A stretch of DNA of 64,000 bases from an uncultured Pseudokineococcus sp. (GTDB lineage: Bacteria; Actinomycetota; Actinomycetes; Actinomycetales; Quadrisphaeraceae), in contig NZ_CANMAA010000004.1 of the NCBI RefSeq assembly GCF_947495735.1, positions 124,001-188,000 on the forward strand, in the 5' to 3' direction. The translations under genes were made by a program, and so were the position numbers. The notes below the pieces were generated by a model that saw only the letters and a program-made list of their open reading frames with translations, did not search any database and had not been told where the DNA came from. Positions 48,485-57,369 of the stretch are shown piece by piece; within the stretch, counting starts at the first letter, position 1; each line of letters begins with the position of its first letter.

Positions 48485-48520
48485 GCCCGCGCCGGTCCGC
48501 CTGAGCCCGCGCCGGTCCGC
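48481..48520 (+). repeat. Exact tandem duplication of 20 bp
   Basis: CTGAGCCCGCGCCGGTCCGC occurs twice back to back (48481-48500, 48501-48520). The first copy contains the stop codon of the HugZ-like gene. Two copies only; likely a recent slippage duplication. Confidence 0.9.
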
Positions 48521-48560
48521 TGGGGCGCGCCCCGCCGCGCCAGCGGGGAGGGTGGGTGCT

Positions 48561-49610
48561 GTGGCGACGACGAGACCGGCACGACCGCGGGCCCACGGCA
48601 CCGCGTCGACGGCTCCGGGGCTGCCTCCGCTGGAGGGGGCGCTGCGCACCGCCGTCGTGGCCGTGCCGCTCGCGTCGGCGGCCGCGGTGGCCGTCGCCTC
48701 GGCCCTGTCCGCCGGTCTCGCCGCGGCGGCCGGTCCGGCGCTGCTCGTCGCCGCGGTGGTGGTGGGCCTGCCCCACGGCGCGGTGGACCTGGTCCAGCCC
48801 GAGCTCGCCGCCCGCAGCCGGCGCGGTCGAGCCCTCGTGGGCGCGTCCTACGTCGGCCTCGTGGCGATGGCGGTGCTCGCCCTGCGGGTCGCTCCCCTGC
48901 CCGTCCTGGCCGCCCTGCTCGTCCTCGCGGCCGCGCACTTCGGCCTCGCCGACGACGTCGTGCACCGCTGGCGAGCCGCCGGCGGGTCCGGGCCGCGAGC
49001 CCTCTCCGGCGCCCTCGTCGCGGCCGCCCGGGTGGTCGCCCTCGGCGGGGTCCCGGTGGCCCTGCCGCTCGCCCTCGCCGACAGCGGGGTGCTGGCGCTG
49101 CTCGACGTCCTCGCGGGTGGCGCGGGCGCCGCCGTGGTGACGGGCGCGCGCCTCGCGCTGGGTCCGGTGGCGGCTGCCGTGCTCGTCACCGCCGTGGTCG
49201 CCGCCCGCCGCCGCGACGCGGTGGGGGCGCTCGAGCCGCTGGTGCTCGTCGCGCTCTTCGCCCTGGCCCCGCCGCTGGCGGCCTTCGCCGCCTACTTCGG
49301 GCTCTGGCACTCGCTGCGCCACCTCACCCGGCTGCTCGCCGTCGACGCCGTGCGCTCGCGCGCCGCCCGGCCGTCGCCGCCGCCGTCGCCGTCGCCGGAG
49401 CACCTGACCGGCGAGGAGCTGCGCGCCGCGGGCGGGCGCTTCATGCGCGCGGCCGCCCTCCCGACGGGGATCGCGCTCGTCGGCCTCGTCGTCCTCGCCG
49501 TGGTCGCGGGGGGCGACGTCCTGCCCGCGGCCCTCGTGCTCGTGCTGTGCCTGACGGTGCCGCACGCCGTGGCCGTGGCGCTCGCGGACCGGGCGCTGCA
49601 CCGGGCCTGA
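48561..49610 (+). CDS. blh: Brp/Blh-family beta-carotene 15,15'-dioxygenase
   Basis: Integral membrane enzyme family that cleaves beta-carotene to retinal, usually for rhodopsins. All four family motifs with histidines are visible: GLPHGAVDL, AAHFGLADD, YFGLWHSLRHLTRL, and TVPHAVAVALAD. About nine hydrophobic segments in 349 residues. The GTG at 48561 is favoured: GGGGAGG lies 9 nt upstream, whereas the earlier GTG at 48552 directly abuts it. It follows the iron-box gene by 76 bp and may share its transcript. No rhodopsin or carotenoid gene is in the window. Confidence 0.85.
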   Translation: MATTRPARPRAHGTASTAPGLPPLEGALRTAVVAVPLASAAAVAVASALSAGLAAAAGPALLVAAVVVGLPHGAVDLVQPELAARSRRGRALVGASYVGLVAMAVLALRVAPLPVLAALLVLAAAHFGLADDVVHRWRAAGGSGPRALSGALVAAARVVALGGVPVALPLALADSGVLALLDVLAGGAGAAVVTGARLALGPVAAAVLVTAVVAARRRDAVGALEPLVLVALFALAPPLAAFAAYFGLWHSLRHLTRLLAVDAVRSRAARPSPPPSPSPEHLTGEELRAAGGRFMRAAALPTGIALVGLVVLAVVAGGDVLPAALVLVLCLTVPHAVAVALADRALHRA

Positions 49611-49642
49611 GCCGCCCGCGGGCGGTGGGTTCCCGCGCAGAC

Positions 49643-49724
49643 GGGGAGGACGAACGTGACGTCGCCGCGCGTCACCGCAGGTCAGGGACGTGCGAGCGGA
49701 GGCGAAGGGAACATCGTCCTCCCC
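49643..49724. terminator. Inverted repeat between convergent blh and rarA
   Basis: GGGGAGGACGA (49643-49653) and TCGTCCTCCCC (49714-49724) are complementary over 11 bp with a 60-nt loop, in the 149-bp gap between convergent genes. Possible shared terminator; the long loop weakens the case. Confidence 0.4.
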
Positions 49725-49759
49725 ATCGGGGCGCGGGCCCCCGTAGACCGTCGTCCGCG

Positions 49760-51220
49760 TCAGGGGCGGGCGCGGCCCTCGAGGACGGCGCGCAGCCGCT
49801 CGAGGCGCGCGCCGATCTCCCGCTCGGCACCGCGGTCGGTGGGCGTGTAGTAGCGGCGCCCGACGAGGCCGTCCGGCAGGTGCTGCTGCGGGGCGACGCC
49901 GTGGGGGGCGTCGTGGGCGTAGACGTAGCCGACGCCGTGCCCGAGCCGGGCCGACCCGGCGTAGTGGCCGTCCCGCAGGTGCGCCGGGACGACGCCGGCG
50001 CGGCCGGCGCGCACGTCGGCCACCGCGGCGTCCACGCCGAGGTAGGCGGCGTTGGACTTCGGCGCCGTCGCCAGGTGCACCACCGCCTGCGCCAGGGTGA
50101 TGCGCGCCTCCGGCATCCCGAGGAGCTGGACGGCCTGGGCCGCGGCCACCGCCGTCTGCAGGGCGGTCGGGTCGGCCATGCCGACGTCCTCGCTGGCCGC
50201 GACGACGACGCGCCGGGCGATGAAGCGGGGGTCCTCCCCCGCCTCGAGCATCCGGGCGAGGTAGTGCAGCGACGCGTCGACGTCGCTGCCGCGCATCGAC
50301 TTGATGAAGGCGCTGATGACGTCGTAGTGCTGGTCGCCGTCGCGGTCGTAGCGCAGCACCGCCGCCTCGAGGGCGCGCTCGGCGTGCTCCAGGCGCAGCG
50401 GGACCGGCTGGTCCTCGGGCAGGCCCGCCTCCCAGGCGTCGGCCGCGGCGGCGCCGGCCGCGGCCTCCAGGGCCGTCAGGCCGCGCCGGGCGTCGCCCTC
50501 GGCGACGCGGACGAGGTGCTCCAGGGCGTCGCCCTCGACCTCCACCTCGCCGCCCAGGCCCCGCTCGTCGACGAGCGCGCGCTCCAGCAGCCCGCGGACG
50601 TCGGCCGGCTCCAGCGGCTGCAGCGTCAGGAGCAGCGAGCGCGAGAGGAGCGGGGAGATCACGGAGAAGCTGGGGTTCTCCGTCGTCGCCGCGACGAGCA
50701 CGACCACGCCGTTCTCGACCCCCGGCAGCAGGGCGTCCTGCTGGGCCTTGGTGAAGCGGTGGATCTCGTCGAGGAACAGCACGGTCCGCCGGCGGTGCAG
50801 GTCGCGGCGCTGGGCGGCGACGTCCATGACGCGGCGGACGTCCTTGACCCCGGCCGTGATGGCCGACAGCTCCTCGAAGTCCCCGCCGCCGGCGCGCGAG
50901 ACGACGTGCGCGAGCGTGGTCTTCCCCGTGCCCGGGGGGCCCCACAGGACGACGGACGTCGGCGCCGCCCGGGTCACCCGGCGCGGCGCGGCCGAGGGCT
51001 GCTGCGCCGCAGCCGGTCCCGCAGCGGACAGGCTCTCGACGAGGCGACGCAGCGGGGAGCCGGGACGCAGCAGGTGCTGCTGGCCGACGACCTCCTCGAG
51101 GGTGCGCGGGCGCATCCGCACCGCCAGCGGAGGGCGCGCGCCGGAGGAGGAGCCCGCCGCGCGCGAGGTGTCGACGTCCTCGGCGTCCCCGGCGGCGCTG
51201 AAGAGGTCCGACCCGCTCAC
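49760..51220 (-). CDS. rarA: Replication-associated recombination protein A (MgsA/RarA AAA+ ATPase)
   Basis: Clamp-loader-like ATPase acting at stalled forks. [15 protein letters not shown] (near residue 38), Walker [11 protein letters not shown] (about 93-101), Walker [11 protein letters not shown], sensor [10 protein letters not shown], and the C-terminal tetramerisation part ([28 protein letters not shown] in pieces; [10 protein letters not shown]). Product 486 residues. The second of two adjacent GTGs (51220) is chosen because GGAGG is 5 nt before it. A 15-residue Ala/Pro insertion precedes Walker A. Confidence 0.96.
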   Translation of the reverse strand: MSGSDLFSAAGDAEDVDTSRAAGSSSGARPPLAVRMRPRTLEEVVGQQHLLRPGSPLRRLVESLSAAGPAAAQQPSAAPRRVTRAAPTSVVLWGPPGTGKTTLAHVVSRAGGGDFEELSAITAGVKDVRRVMDVAAQRRDLHRRRTVLFLDEIHRFTKAQQDALLPGVENGVVVLVAATTENPSFSVISPLLSRSLLLTLQPLEPADVRGLLERALVDERGLGGEVEVEGDALEHLVRVAEGDARRGLTALEAAAGAAAADAWEAGLPEDQPVPLRLEHAERALEAAVLRYDRDGDQHYDVISAFIKSMRGSDVDASLHYLARMLEAGEDPRFIARRVVVAASEDVGMADPTALQTAVAAAQAVQLLGMPEARITLAQAVVHLATAPKSNAAYLGVDAAVADVRAGRAGVVPAHLRDGHYAGSARLGHGVGYVYAHDAPHGVAPQQHLPDGLVGRRYYTPTDRGAEREIGARLERLRAVLEGRARP

Positions 51221-51591
51221 CACGCCCTCCAGGCTAGGCCGTCCGCGTGCGGGCGCCGACGAGTCGCCGCTCCCGCCGGTGCGGAGCGCCGCACCCCACG
51301 TGCGGTCGCGGCGTGACCGGCGACGTCTCCCGCGCGCGTCGGGCCCTGCACTTCCTCGGCCTGCTGCACGCCCCGGACGGCGAGCCGCGGGGGAACGCCA
51401 GGGGGGCCCTCCCGCTACGGCGCCGGGACCAGCTCCGCGTCGGTGCGGCTGGACCAGGACCTCGACGACCTGCGCCGGCGCGTAGAGGCGCTGGAGCGCG
51501 GCGCTGGTCCCTCCGACCCGCCGCGCGACGTGCGCTGACGCCCGCACCGACCGCCGGACGGGTCGCGTCCCGCGGGTGCCAGGATCCTCGC
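51221..51591 (+). other. Gap with one possible micro-gene
   Basis: This 371-bp gap between rarA and the GNAT gene holds no recognisable full gene. A short frame at 51443-51538 (GTG start, 31 residues: [18 protein letters not shown] then a Pro/Asp tail) has a heptad-like helix and coding-like composition, but no ribosome-binding site and no known relative. The frame is open further upstream, so it may be a decayed gene end. Confidence 0.3.
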
Positions 51592-52416
51592 GTGCCACGG
51601 GACGTCGACGCCTCCTCGCGCGAGGTGCTGGACCTGGGCGCGCGCTCGCTGCCGGACCTCGCCGAGCTCGCCGGGTCGCCGGGCGCCCCGGACCTCTTCC
51701 TGCGCTGGCAGCTCGCGCCGACGGCGGTGCACCGCGCCTGGCGGGCCGGGTCGGCCACCGGGGTGCTCGCCGACCGCCGCCGCGGCCGCTCGCTGGTCGT
51801 CGTGGGAGGCGCGGAGGACGCCGCTGCGCTCGTCGCCGCGGTCCTCGAGGAGGCCGCGCCGCAGCTGGTGACGCTCCCCCGGGGGACGCCCGACCTCCTC
51901 GCCGCCACCCGCCCCGACGTCGGCGGCCGCCTGGTGGGAGGGGACGACTGGGACTGGTTCTGGACGAGCAGCGCCCCCGCGCACCCGGTGCCGGGCGAGG
52001 ACGAGGTCGTCGAGCTCGACGTGGGCGACGCCGCCGCCCCGGGCCCGGACGCCGAGCCGCTGCGCGCGCTGCTCGCCGCGGGCAACCCCCGCTCGTCGGT
52101 CCAGCCGGGCGACGCCCACGCGCGCCGGTGGGTCGGCGTGCGGCGCGGTCGCGACGTCGTCGCCTGCGTCGCGAGCACCGCCGACGACGGCGGCCCGGCG
52201 CCGCACCTCGCGGCCGTGGCCACGCGGCCCGACCTGCGCGGGCAGGGGCTGGGTGCCGCTGTGACGGCAGCGGTGACGCGCGCCCTGCTGCGCGAGGCGC
52301 CCGTGGTCACCCTCGGCATGTACGCCGACAACGACGTCGCCCGCCGGATGTACGGCCGTCTGGGCTGGGCCTGCTCCCACCGCTTCTCCTCGCGGCGCGT
52401 CGAGCGGGGAGCCTGA
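51592..52416 (+). CDS. GNAT-family N-acetyltransferase
   Basis: A 274-residue protein with a C-terminal GNAT domain. The acetyl-CoA motif is [28 protein letters not shown] (R/Q-x-x-G-x-G/A), followed by [21 protein letters not shown] typical of the last strand and helix. The N-terminal half (about 1-130) is a degenerate GNAT-like domain with [10 protein letters not shown]. Substrate unknown. The GTG at 51592 has AGGA 7 nt upstream. No operon partner. Confidence 0.85.
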   Translation: MPRDVDASSREVLDLGARSLPDLAELAGSPGAPDLFLRWQLAPTAVHRAWRAGSATGVLADRRRGRSLVVVGGAEDAAALVAAVLEEAAPQLVTLPRGTPDLLAATRPDVGGRLVGGDDWDWFWTSSAPAHPVPGEDEVVELDVGDAAAPGPDAEPLRALLAAGNPRSSVQPGDAHARRWVGVRRGRDVVACVASTADDGGPAPHLAAVATRPDLRGQGLGAAVTAAVTRALLREAPVVTLGMYADNDVARRMYGRLGWACSHRFSSRRVERGA

Positions 52417-52518
52417 CACCGCGACCCCGGCTCGGCGCGGGCCCGTCCGACCGGGGACGTCAGCGCGTGCGCGTCGACCGGGCGCGCCCCTGGTGCTGGC
52501 TCACCGGGGGCACCGCCG

Positions 52519-53265
52519 TCAGTCGCCCTCCGAGGACGCCGACTGGTCGTAGCGCACCCACGTCGCCAGGACCTCGTCCAGGTGGTCGGCCATCGCCTGC
52601 CTGGCCCCGACGGCGCGGTGGGCCTCCAGCGCCCGCACCACGTCCGTGTGGGCCCGGGCGACCACGACGATGCGTCGGGGGTCGAAGGAGAACGTGGCCA
52701 CGCGCGTCTGCATGAGGGCCTCGCCGAGGACGTCGTGGAGCATGACGAAGAAGTCGTTCCCCGTCGCGAGCGCGAGCCCCCGGTGGAAGGCGTAGTCGTT
52801 GCGCGAGGCCTCGACGATGTCGTCGGCGTGGCCGGGCAGCTGGTCGCACAGGTCGTGGAGCGCCGTCAGCGCCGCGTCGTCGATCCGCTCGGCGGCCAGC
52901 CCCGCCACCTCGACCTCGACGCTGGCGCGCACCTCGTGGAGCTGCCGGTAGCGCACCTCCGGACCGTGGCGCACGAAGCGCTGCAGGAGCTCGGTGACGT
53001 CCTCGAGGCTCGTGGTGCCGACCGCGAGCCCCGACCCCGGGCTGGCGACCACGATGCCCTTCGCGGCCAGCGCCTGGACGGCCTCGCGGACGACGGTCCG
53101 GGAGACGCCGAAGCGCTCGCACATCTCCCGCTCCGACGCCAGGCGGTCCCCGGGGCGCAGCCCTCGCTCGACGATGTCGGCCCGCAGCAGCTCGGAGACC
53201 TGGTCGGACAGCCTCCGCTGCCGGACCACCCCCGCCGGCTGGTCCTTCGGTGACGGCACGGACAT
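52519..53265 (-). CDS. GntR-family (FadR/FCD) transcriptional regulator
   Basis: A 248-residue repressor-type regulator: N-terminal winged helix (LRPGDRLASEREMCERFGVSRTVVREAVQALAAKGIV) and a C-terminal FCD domain (RYRQLHEVRASVEVEVAGLAAERI, NDYAFHRGLALATGN, HTDVVRALEAHRAVGARQAMADHL) whose Asp/His residues bind a metal and an acidic ligand. The ATG at 53265 has GGAGAGGGAG upstream. It is divergent from the dehydrogenase-TRAP-kinase operon and most likely represses it until a sugar acid or its breakdown product is present. Confidence 0.93.
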   Translation of the reverse strand: MSVPSPKDQPAGVVRQRRLSDQVSELLRADIVERGLRPGDRLASEREMCERFGVSRTVVREAVQALAAKGIVVASPGSGLAVGTTSLEDVTELLQRFVRHGPEVRYRQLHEVRASVEVEVAGLAAERIDDAALTALHDLCDQLPGHADDIVEASRNDYAFHRGLALATGNDFFVMLHDVLGEALMQTRVATFSFDPRRIVVVARAHTDVVRALEAHRAVGARQAMADHLDEVLATWVRYDQSASSEGD

Positions 53266-53359
53266 CAGCGCTCCCTCTCCTGACGGCACGACGCTCCCGC
53301 ACGGCACCCGGGGCGGGTCCCATGCTCCCGCAGGTGCGTGCCGCCAGTTCGACGGGCAA

Positions 53360-53372
53360 CTGGTCTGACCGG
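53360..53372. promoter_or_regulatory. Candidate operator of the GntR/FCD regulator
   Basis: CTGGTCTGACCGG contains the palindrome GGTC-T-GACC, close to the FadR-subfamily TGGTnnnACCA pattern. It lies in the 171-bp divergent region, 77 bp before the dehydrogenase start and 95 bp from the regulator start, well placed to control both. Confidence 0.55.
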
Positions 53373-53436
53373 ATCCCATCAGATACCGTCCGGCGCTGAC
53401 GCGGCGAGGACGCCGCGAGGAGGAGGTGCGACGCCG

Positions 53437-54435
53437 ATGCGCGCCATCAGGTTCGAGACCTCGGGACGGGCTCACGTCGTCGACGTGGACGTCCCCCGAC
53501 CCGGCCCCGGGGAGGTGGTCGTCAGAGTCACCTCCACGGGTGTCTGCGGCTCCGACCTCGCCGCCCTGCGCGGCCGCCACCCGTTCCGGATCCCGCCGCT
53601 CATCTCGGGCCACGAGGCCGGTGGTGTCGTCGACTCCATCGGCGAGGGCGTGGTGGGGACGTCGGTCGGGGAGCGGGTCGTCATCGACCCGCAGCGACCG
53701 TGCGGCTCGTGCGACCTGTGCGACTCGGGCCGCTACCACCTGTGCCCGCGCAAGGTCATGCTCGGCGTCGCGGAGTGGGACGGCTCCTTCGCCGAGCTCG
53801 TCGCCGTCCCCGAGCACACGCTGGTGCCCGCACCGGACGAGGTGCGCGACGAGCACCTGGCGCTCGCGGAGCCCGTCGCCGTGGCGGTCCACGCGGTGCG
53901 CCAGCTGGGCGAGCGGTCTGCGCGACGCGCGCTGGTGCTGGGGGGCGGGACCATCGGCGCCCTGCTGTGCCTGGTGCTGCGCGACCGGGGCAGCGAGCGC
54001 GTCGAGGTCGTCGAGCCCCGCGAGCACGTCCACCCGCTGCTGCGCCACCTCGGCGCCGAGCAGGTCCACGCCCCCGGCGCCGACCTCGAGCCGGGCGGCT
54101 ACGAGGCCGTGCTCGTCGCGGCCGGCGTGCCCGACCTGCTCGACGTCGCGATGGACGCGGTCGCCCCCGGCGGCGCCGTCGTGCAGGTGGCGGTGTTCGA
54201 CGCCCCCGTGCCCGTGGCCGTCGGTCGCCTGCAGGTGCGGGAGGTCGCCCTGCTCGGGACGGCGATGTACACGCGGGCCGACTTCGAGGTCGCGCTGCGC
54301 CTCCTGCGCGAGCACCCCGACCTCGGCGACCGGCTCGTGACCCGCACGACCGGGCTCGAGGAGGGCGCCGACCTCGTCACCGAGATGGGGCGCAGCGGTC
54401 CCGGTGAGCTGGTCAAGCTGGTGATGGTGCCGTGA
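53437..54435 (+). CDS. Zinc-dependent medium-chain alcohol/polyol dehydrogenase
   Basis: A 332-residue MDR enzyme: catalytic zinc site in GVCGSDLAAL and SGHEAGGVV, four structural zinc cysteines in CGSCDLCDSGRYHLC, and a Rossmann fold beginning ALVLGGGTIGALL. First gene of an operon with TRAP transporter, OtnK-like kinase and OtnC-like decarboxylase, so it probably oxidises the imported acid sugar with NAD(P)+. The usual enzyme at this step in tetronate pathways (LtnD or DenD) belongs to other families. The ATG at 53437 lies about 10 nt after AGGAGGAGG. Confidence 0.9.
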   Translation: MRAIRFETSGRAHVVDVDVPRPGPGEVVVRVTSTGVCGSDLAALRGRHPFRIPPLISGHEAGGVVDSIGEGVVGTSVGERVVIDPQRPCGSCDLCDSGRYHLCPRKVMLGVAEWDGSFAELVAVPEHTLVPAPDEVRDEHLALAEPVAVAVHAVRQLGERSARRALVLGGGTIGALLCLVLRDRGSERVEVVEPREHVHPLLRHLGAEQVHAPGADLEPGGYEAVLVAAGVPDLLDVAMDAVAPGGAVVQVAVFDAPVPVAVGRLQVREVALLGTAMYTRADFEVALRLLREHPDLGDRLVTRTTGLEEGADLVTEMGRSGPGELVKLVMVP

Positions 54436-55010
54436 GCGGCGCGCGGACGGCCGCCCAGCGGCTGCTCGGCGGCGTCGAGCGGGCCCTCGTCGCGATCGCC
54501 GCCGCGGCGCTCGTGGCGATGAGCCTCGTGCTCGTCTTCCAGGTCGCCATGCGCTACGTCGTGCAGAGCCCGACCGTCTGGTCGGAGGAGTTCGCGACGC
54601 TCGCCTTCGTGTGGTGCGTCATGACGGCCATCCCGGCGGCCGTGCGGCGCAGCGAGCACATCACGGTCGACCTCCTGCCCGACGCGCTGCACGGCCGCGC
54701 CCGCAAGACGGTCCTCCTCGTGGCGCACGGGCTCACCACGGTGACGTTCGGGCTCTTCGCCGTCTTCTCGGCAGCGCTGCTGCCCAGCGGCGCCCGCCAG
54801 CTCATGACCGGCCTGTCCATCGCCACCGGCGCGGAGGTGCCGCTGCTCCTCATGTACGTGGTCGTGCCCGTGGGCCTGGGCCTGGCCGCCGTCTTCGCGG
54901 CGGAGAAGCTCCTCACGACGGCTCGCACGCCCGCGGAGGAGCTGCCCCGGCGCAGCCTGGTCGAGCCGGTCGCGGGCACCGAGACCGCCGTCGCGGGCGA
55001 GGTGCGCTGA
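54432..55010 (+). CDS. dctQ: TRAP transporter small permease (DctQ family)
   Basis: A 192-residue membrane protein with four helices and the DctQ pattern: VFQVAMRYVVQSPTVWSEEFATLAFVWCVMTAIPAAVRRSEHITVD (in pieces), the conserved WSEE and the HI.VD motif. The GTG at 54432 overlaps the dehydrogenase stop (GTGA). Works with the DctM and DctP products encoded next to it. Confidence 0.93.
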   Translation: MSGARTAAQRLLGGVERALVAIAAAALVAMSLVLVFQVAMRYVVQSPTVWSEEFATLAFVWCVMTAIPAAVRRSEHITVDLLPDALHGRARKTVLLVAHGLTTVTFGLFAVFSAALLPSGARQLMTGLSIATGAEVPLLLMYVVVPVGLGLAAVFAAEKLLTTARTPAEELPRRSLVEPVAGTETAVAGEVR

Positions 55011-55011
55011 G

Positions 55012-56265
55012 ATGCCCCTCGTCCTCGGCGGCGTCCTGCTCGTCGTCCTCGTCGTCGGCGCACCGGTCGGGATCGCGATCGGCCTGGCGTCCGTCCTCAG
55101 CCTGCTGTCCAGCGGGGTGCCCGTCGAGGTGGCGCCCCAGCGGCTCCTCGCCGGCACCCGGTCCTTCCCGCTGCTCGCGGTCCCCCTGTTCGTCTTCGCC
55201 GGCGCCCTGATGAACGCCGGCGGCGTCACCCGCCACCTGATCGCCCTGGCCTTCGCGGTCATCGGTCGCATCCGCGGCGGCCTGTCGGCGGTCAACGTGC
55301 TCACCAACATGACCTTCGGCGGGATGTCCGGCTCCGCCGTCGCGGACGCCTCGGCCGTCGGCCGCCTGCTGATCCCGCAGATGATCAGCCGGGGCTACAG
55401 CCGGGGGGACGCCGCGTCGGTGACCGCCGTGGCCTCGACGGTCGCCCTCGTCATCCCGCCGAGCATCACGATGATCATCTACGCGGTCACCGCGGACGTG
55501 TCGGTCGCGGACCTCTTCTTCCACGGCCTGTACATCGGCCTCGCCTTCGGCGCCGTCTACATCCTCACCGGCTACGTGATCGCCCGCCGCAAGGGCTACC
55601 CGGCCGAGGCCCCCGTCGGCGGGGCGGAGCTCCGCCGTGCGCTGCTCGGTGCCCTGCCCGCGCTGTCGGTGCCGGTGGTCGTCCTCGGCGGCATCCGCCT
55701 CGGCGTCTTCACGGCCACGGAGGGGGGCGCGGTGGCGGTGCTCGTCGCGGCGCTGCTCGGGGTCGCCGTCTACCGCGAGCTCACGGTCGCCGCGCTGCGC
55801 CGCGCCATGGGCGAGACGGTCATGCTCGTGGCGGCCGTCATGCTCGTCCTCGCGATGGCGCAGGCCTACTCCTGGGCCCTGGTCACCGGCGGGACGCCGC
55901 AGCTCCTGGCCGACGCCGTGCTCGGCCTCACCGACCAGGTGCTGGTCGTGCTCCTGGTCGTCAACGTCCTGCTGCTGCTCGTCGGGACGGTCGTCGAGGG
56001 CAACGCGGCGATCATCATCTTCACGCCGATCCTCCTCCCGGTCGTCACCGCCGTCGGCGTCGACCCGGTCCACTTCGGGCTCATCGTCGTGATCAACCTC
56101 GCCATCGGCCTCGTCACGCCGCCGGTCGGCATCAGCCTGCTGATCGGCACGCGGATCGCCGGCATCCCCGTCGAGCGCTCGCTGCGCGACCTCGCACCCT
56201 GGCTGGCGGTGGCGGTGGTCCTGCTGCTGCTCGTCACGTACGTGCCGGTGCTCTTCCTCTACTGA
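55012..56265 (+). CDS. dctM: TRAP transporter large permease (DctM family)
   Basis: A 417-residue protein with about twelve helices and the hallmark segments MTFGGMSGSAVADASAVGRLLIPQM (in pieces), VIPPSITMIIYA, and VVINLAIGLVTPPVGISLLIGTRIA. It drives sodium-coupled uptake of carboxylates delivered by DctP. The ATG at 55012 lies one base after the dctQ stop. Confidence 0.96.
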   Translation: MPLVLGGVLLVVLVVGAPVGIAIGLASVLSLLSSGVPVEVAPQRLLAGTRSFPLLAVPLFVFAGALMNAGGVTRHLIALAFAVIGRIRGGLSAVNVLTNMTFGGMSGSAVADASAVGRLLIPQMISRGYSRGDAASVTAVASTVALVIPPSITMIIYAVTADVSVADLFFHGLYIGLAFGAVYILTGYVIARRKGYPAEAPVGGAELRRALLGALPALSVPVVVLGGIRLGVFTATEGGAVAVLVAALLGVAVYRELTVAALRRAMGETVMLVAAVMLVLAMAQAYSWALVTGGTPQLLADAVLGLTDQVLVVLLVVNVLLLLVGTVVEGNAAIIIFTPILLPVVTAVGVDPVHFGLIVVINLAIGLVTPPVGISLLIGTRIAGIPVERSLRDLAPWLAVAVVLLLLVTYVPVLFLY

Positions 56266-56328
56266 CCAGCCGCCCCAGACCGGCCCGACCGACAGCGGGA
56301 GCGACGCCGCCCCGCCGAAGGAGTCGTC

Positions 56329-57369
56329 ATGGCACCACCCACGCTCGTCCAGCCCTCCCCCGCCCCGGGGCGTCGCCGCCGCGCCCACGCCTGCGTCGTC
56401 GTCGCCGCAGCCTCCGCCCTCGTCCTGGCCTCCTGCGGCGCCCAGCGGCAGGAGGCGGGCGCCCCCGAGCTGACGCTGCGGCTCGGCCACACCTACGGCG
56501 TCGGCAGCCTGCAGGACCGGGCCTCCCAGCGCCTCGCCGAGAACGTCGCCGAGGCCTCCGACGGCCGCGTGGAGATCGAGCTCTACCCGGCCGGCCAGCT
56601 CGGCAGCTGGGAGGACATGCAGGAGGGCCTGGAGTTCGGGGCCGTCCACATGGTGGTGGAGTCCGTCGGCTCGCTCGAGCGCTACACCGACCTCGCGGCG
56701 GTGGAGGGCGTCCCGTTCATCTACGACAGCCCCGAGCAGTTCCTCGCGGTCTGGGACGGACCGCTCGGCGAGGAGATCATCGAGGCCATCCGGGACGACA
56801 CCGGCTTCCTGCTCCTGGGGTCGATGTACCGCGGCGGTCGCGTGCTGAACTCCGACCGCCCGGTGGAGCGCCTCGAGGACCTCCGCGGCCTGAAGCTGCG
56901 GGTCCCGACGCAGCAGACCTACCTGGACACCTGGACGGCGCTGGGGGCGAGCCCCACGCCGCTCGCCCTCAGCGAGGTCTTCGCCGCCATCGAGCAGGGC
57001 GCCGTCGAGGGGCAGGAGAACCCGGTCGACGTCGTCCGCTACAACTCCTTCTACGAGGTGGCGCCGTACGTGGCGATGACGAACCACCTCTACGGCAACT
57101 TCCACTTCCAGACGTGGGGCGAGGCCCACGACTCCTGGCCCGCGGACCTCCGAGCGGTGATCGACGACGAGGTGGACGAGGTCTCGGACTGGTACCGGGA
57201 GACGTCGCTGGCGGAGCAGGAGGAGAACGTGGAGTTCCTGCGCGCCGAGGGCGTCACCTTCACCGAGGTCGACCGGGAGGAGTGGCGCGAGGCGACCTCT
57301 GAGGTGCTCGAGGAGGCGGACCCGCAGGTCCAGGAGTGGGTGCGGCGCATCCAGGACGGGCAGGCGTGA
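56329..57369 (+). CDS. dctP: TRAP transporter solute-binding lipoprotein (DctP family)
   Basis: A 346-residue binding protein with an Arg-rich N-terminus, hydrophobic signal and lipobox LASC (cysteine near residue 36), so it is anchored outside the membrane. The conserved carboxylate-binding arginine lies in GLKLRVPTQ; QGAVEGQENPVDVV is the family signature. GGHTYGVGS-type start (LGHTYGVGSLQDRA) also fits. Ligand not determinable; sugar acids are typical. The ATG at 56329 has AAGGAG upstream. Confidence 0.95.
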   Translation: MAPPTLVQPSPAPGRRRRAHACVVVAAASALVLASCGAQRQEAGAPELTLRLGHTYGVGSLQDRASQRLAENVAEASDGRVEIELYPAGQLGSWEDMQEGLEFGAVHMVVESVGSLERYTDLAAVEGVPFIYDSPEQFLAVWDGPLGEEIIEAIRDDTGFLLLGSMYRGGRVLNSDRPVERLEDLRGLKLRVPTQQTYLDTWTALGASPTPLALSEVFAAIEQGAVEGQENPVDVVRYNSFYEVAPYVAMTNHLYGNFHFQTWGEAHDSWPADLRAVIDDEVDEVSDWYRETSLAEQEENVEFLRAEGVTFTEVDREEWREATSEVLEEADPQVQEWVRRIQDGQA

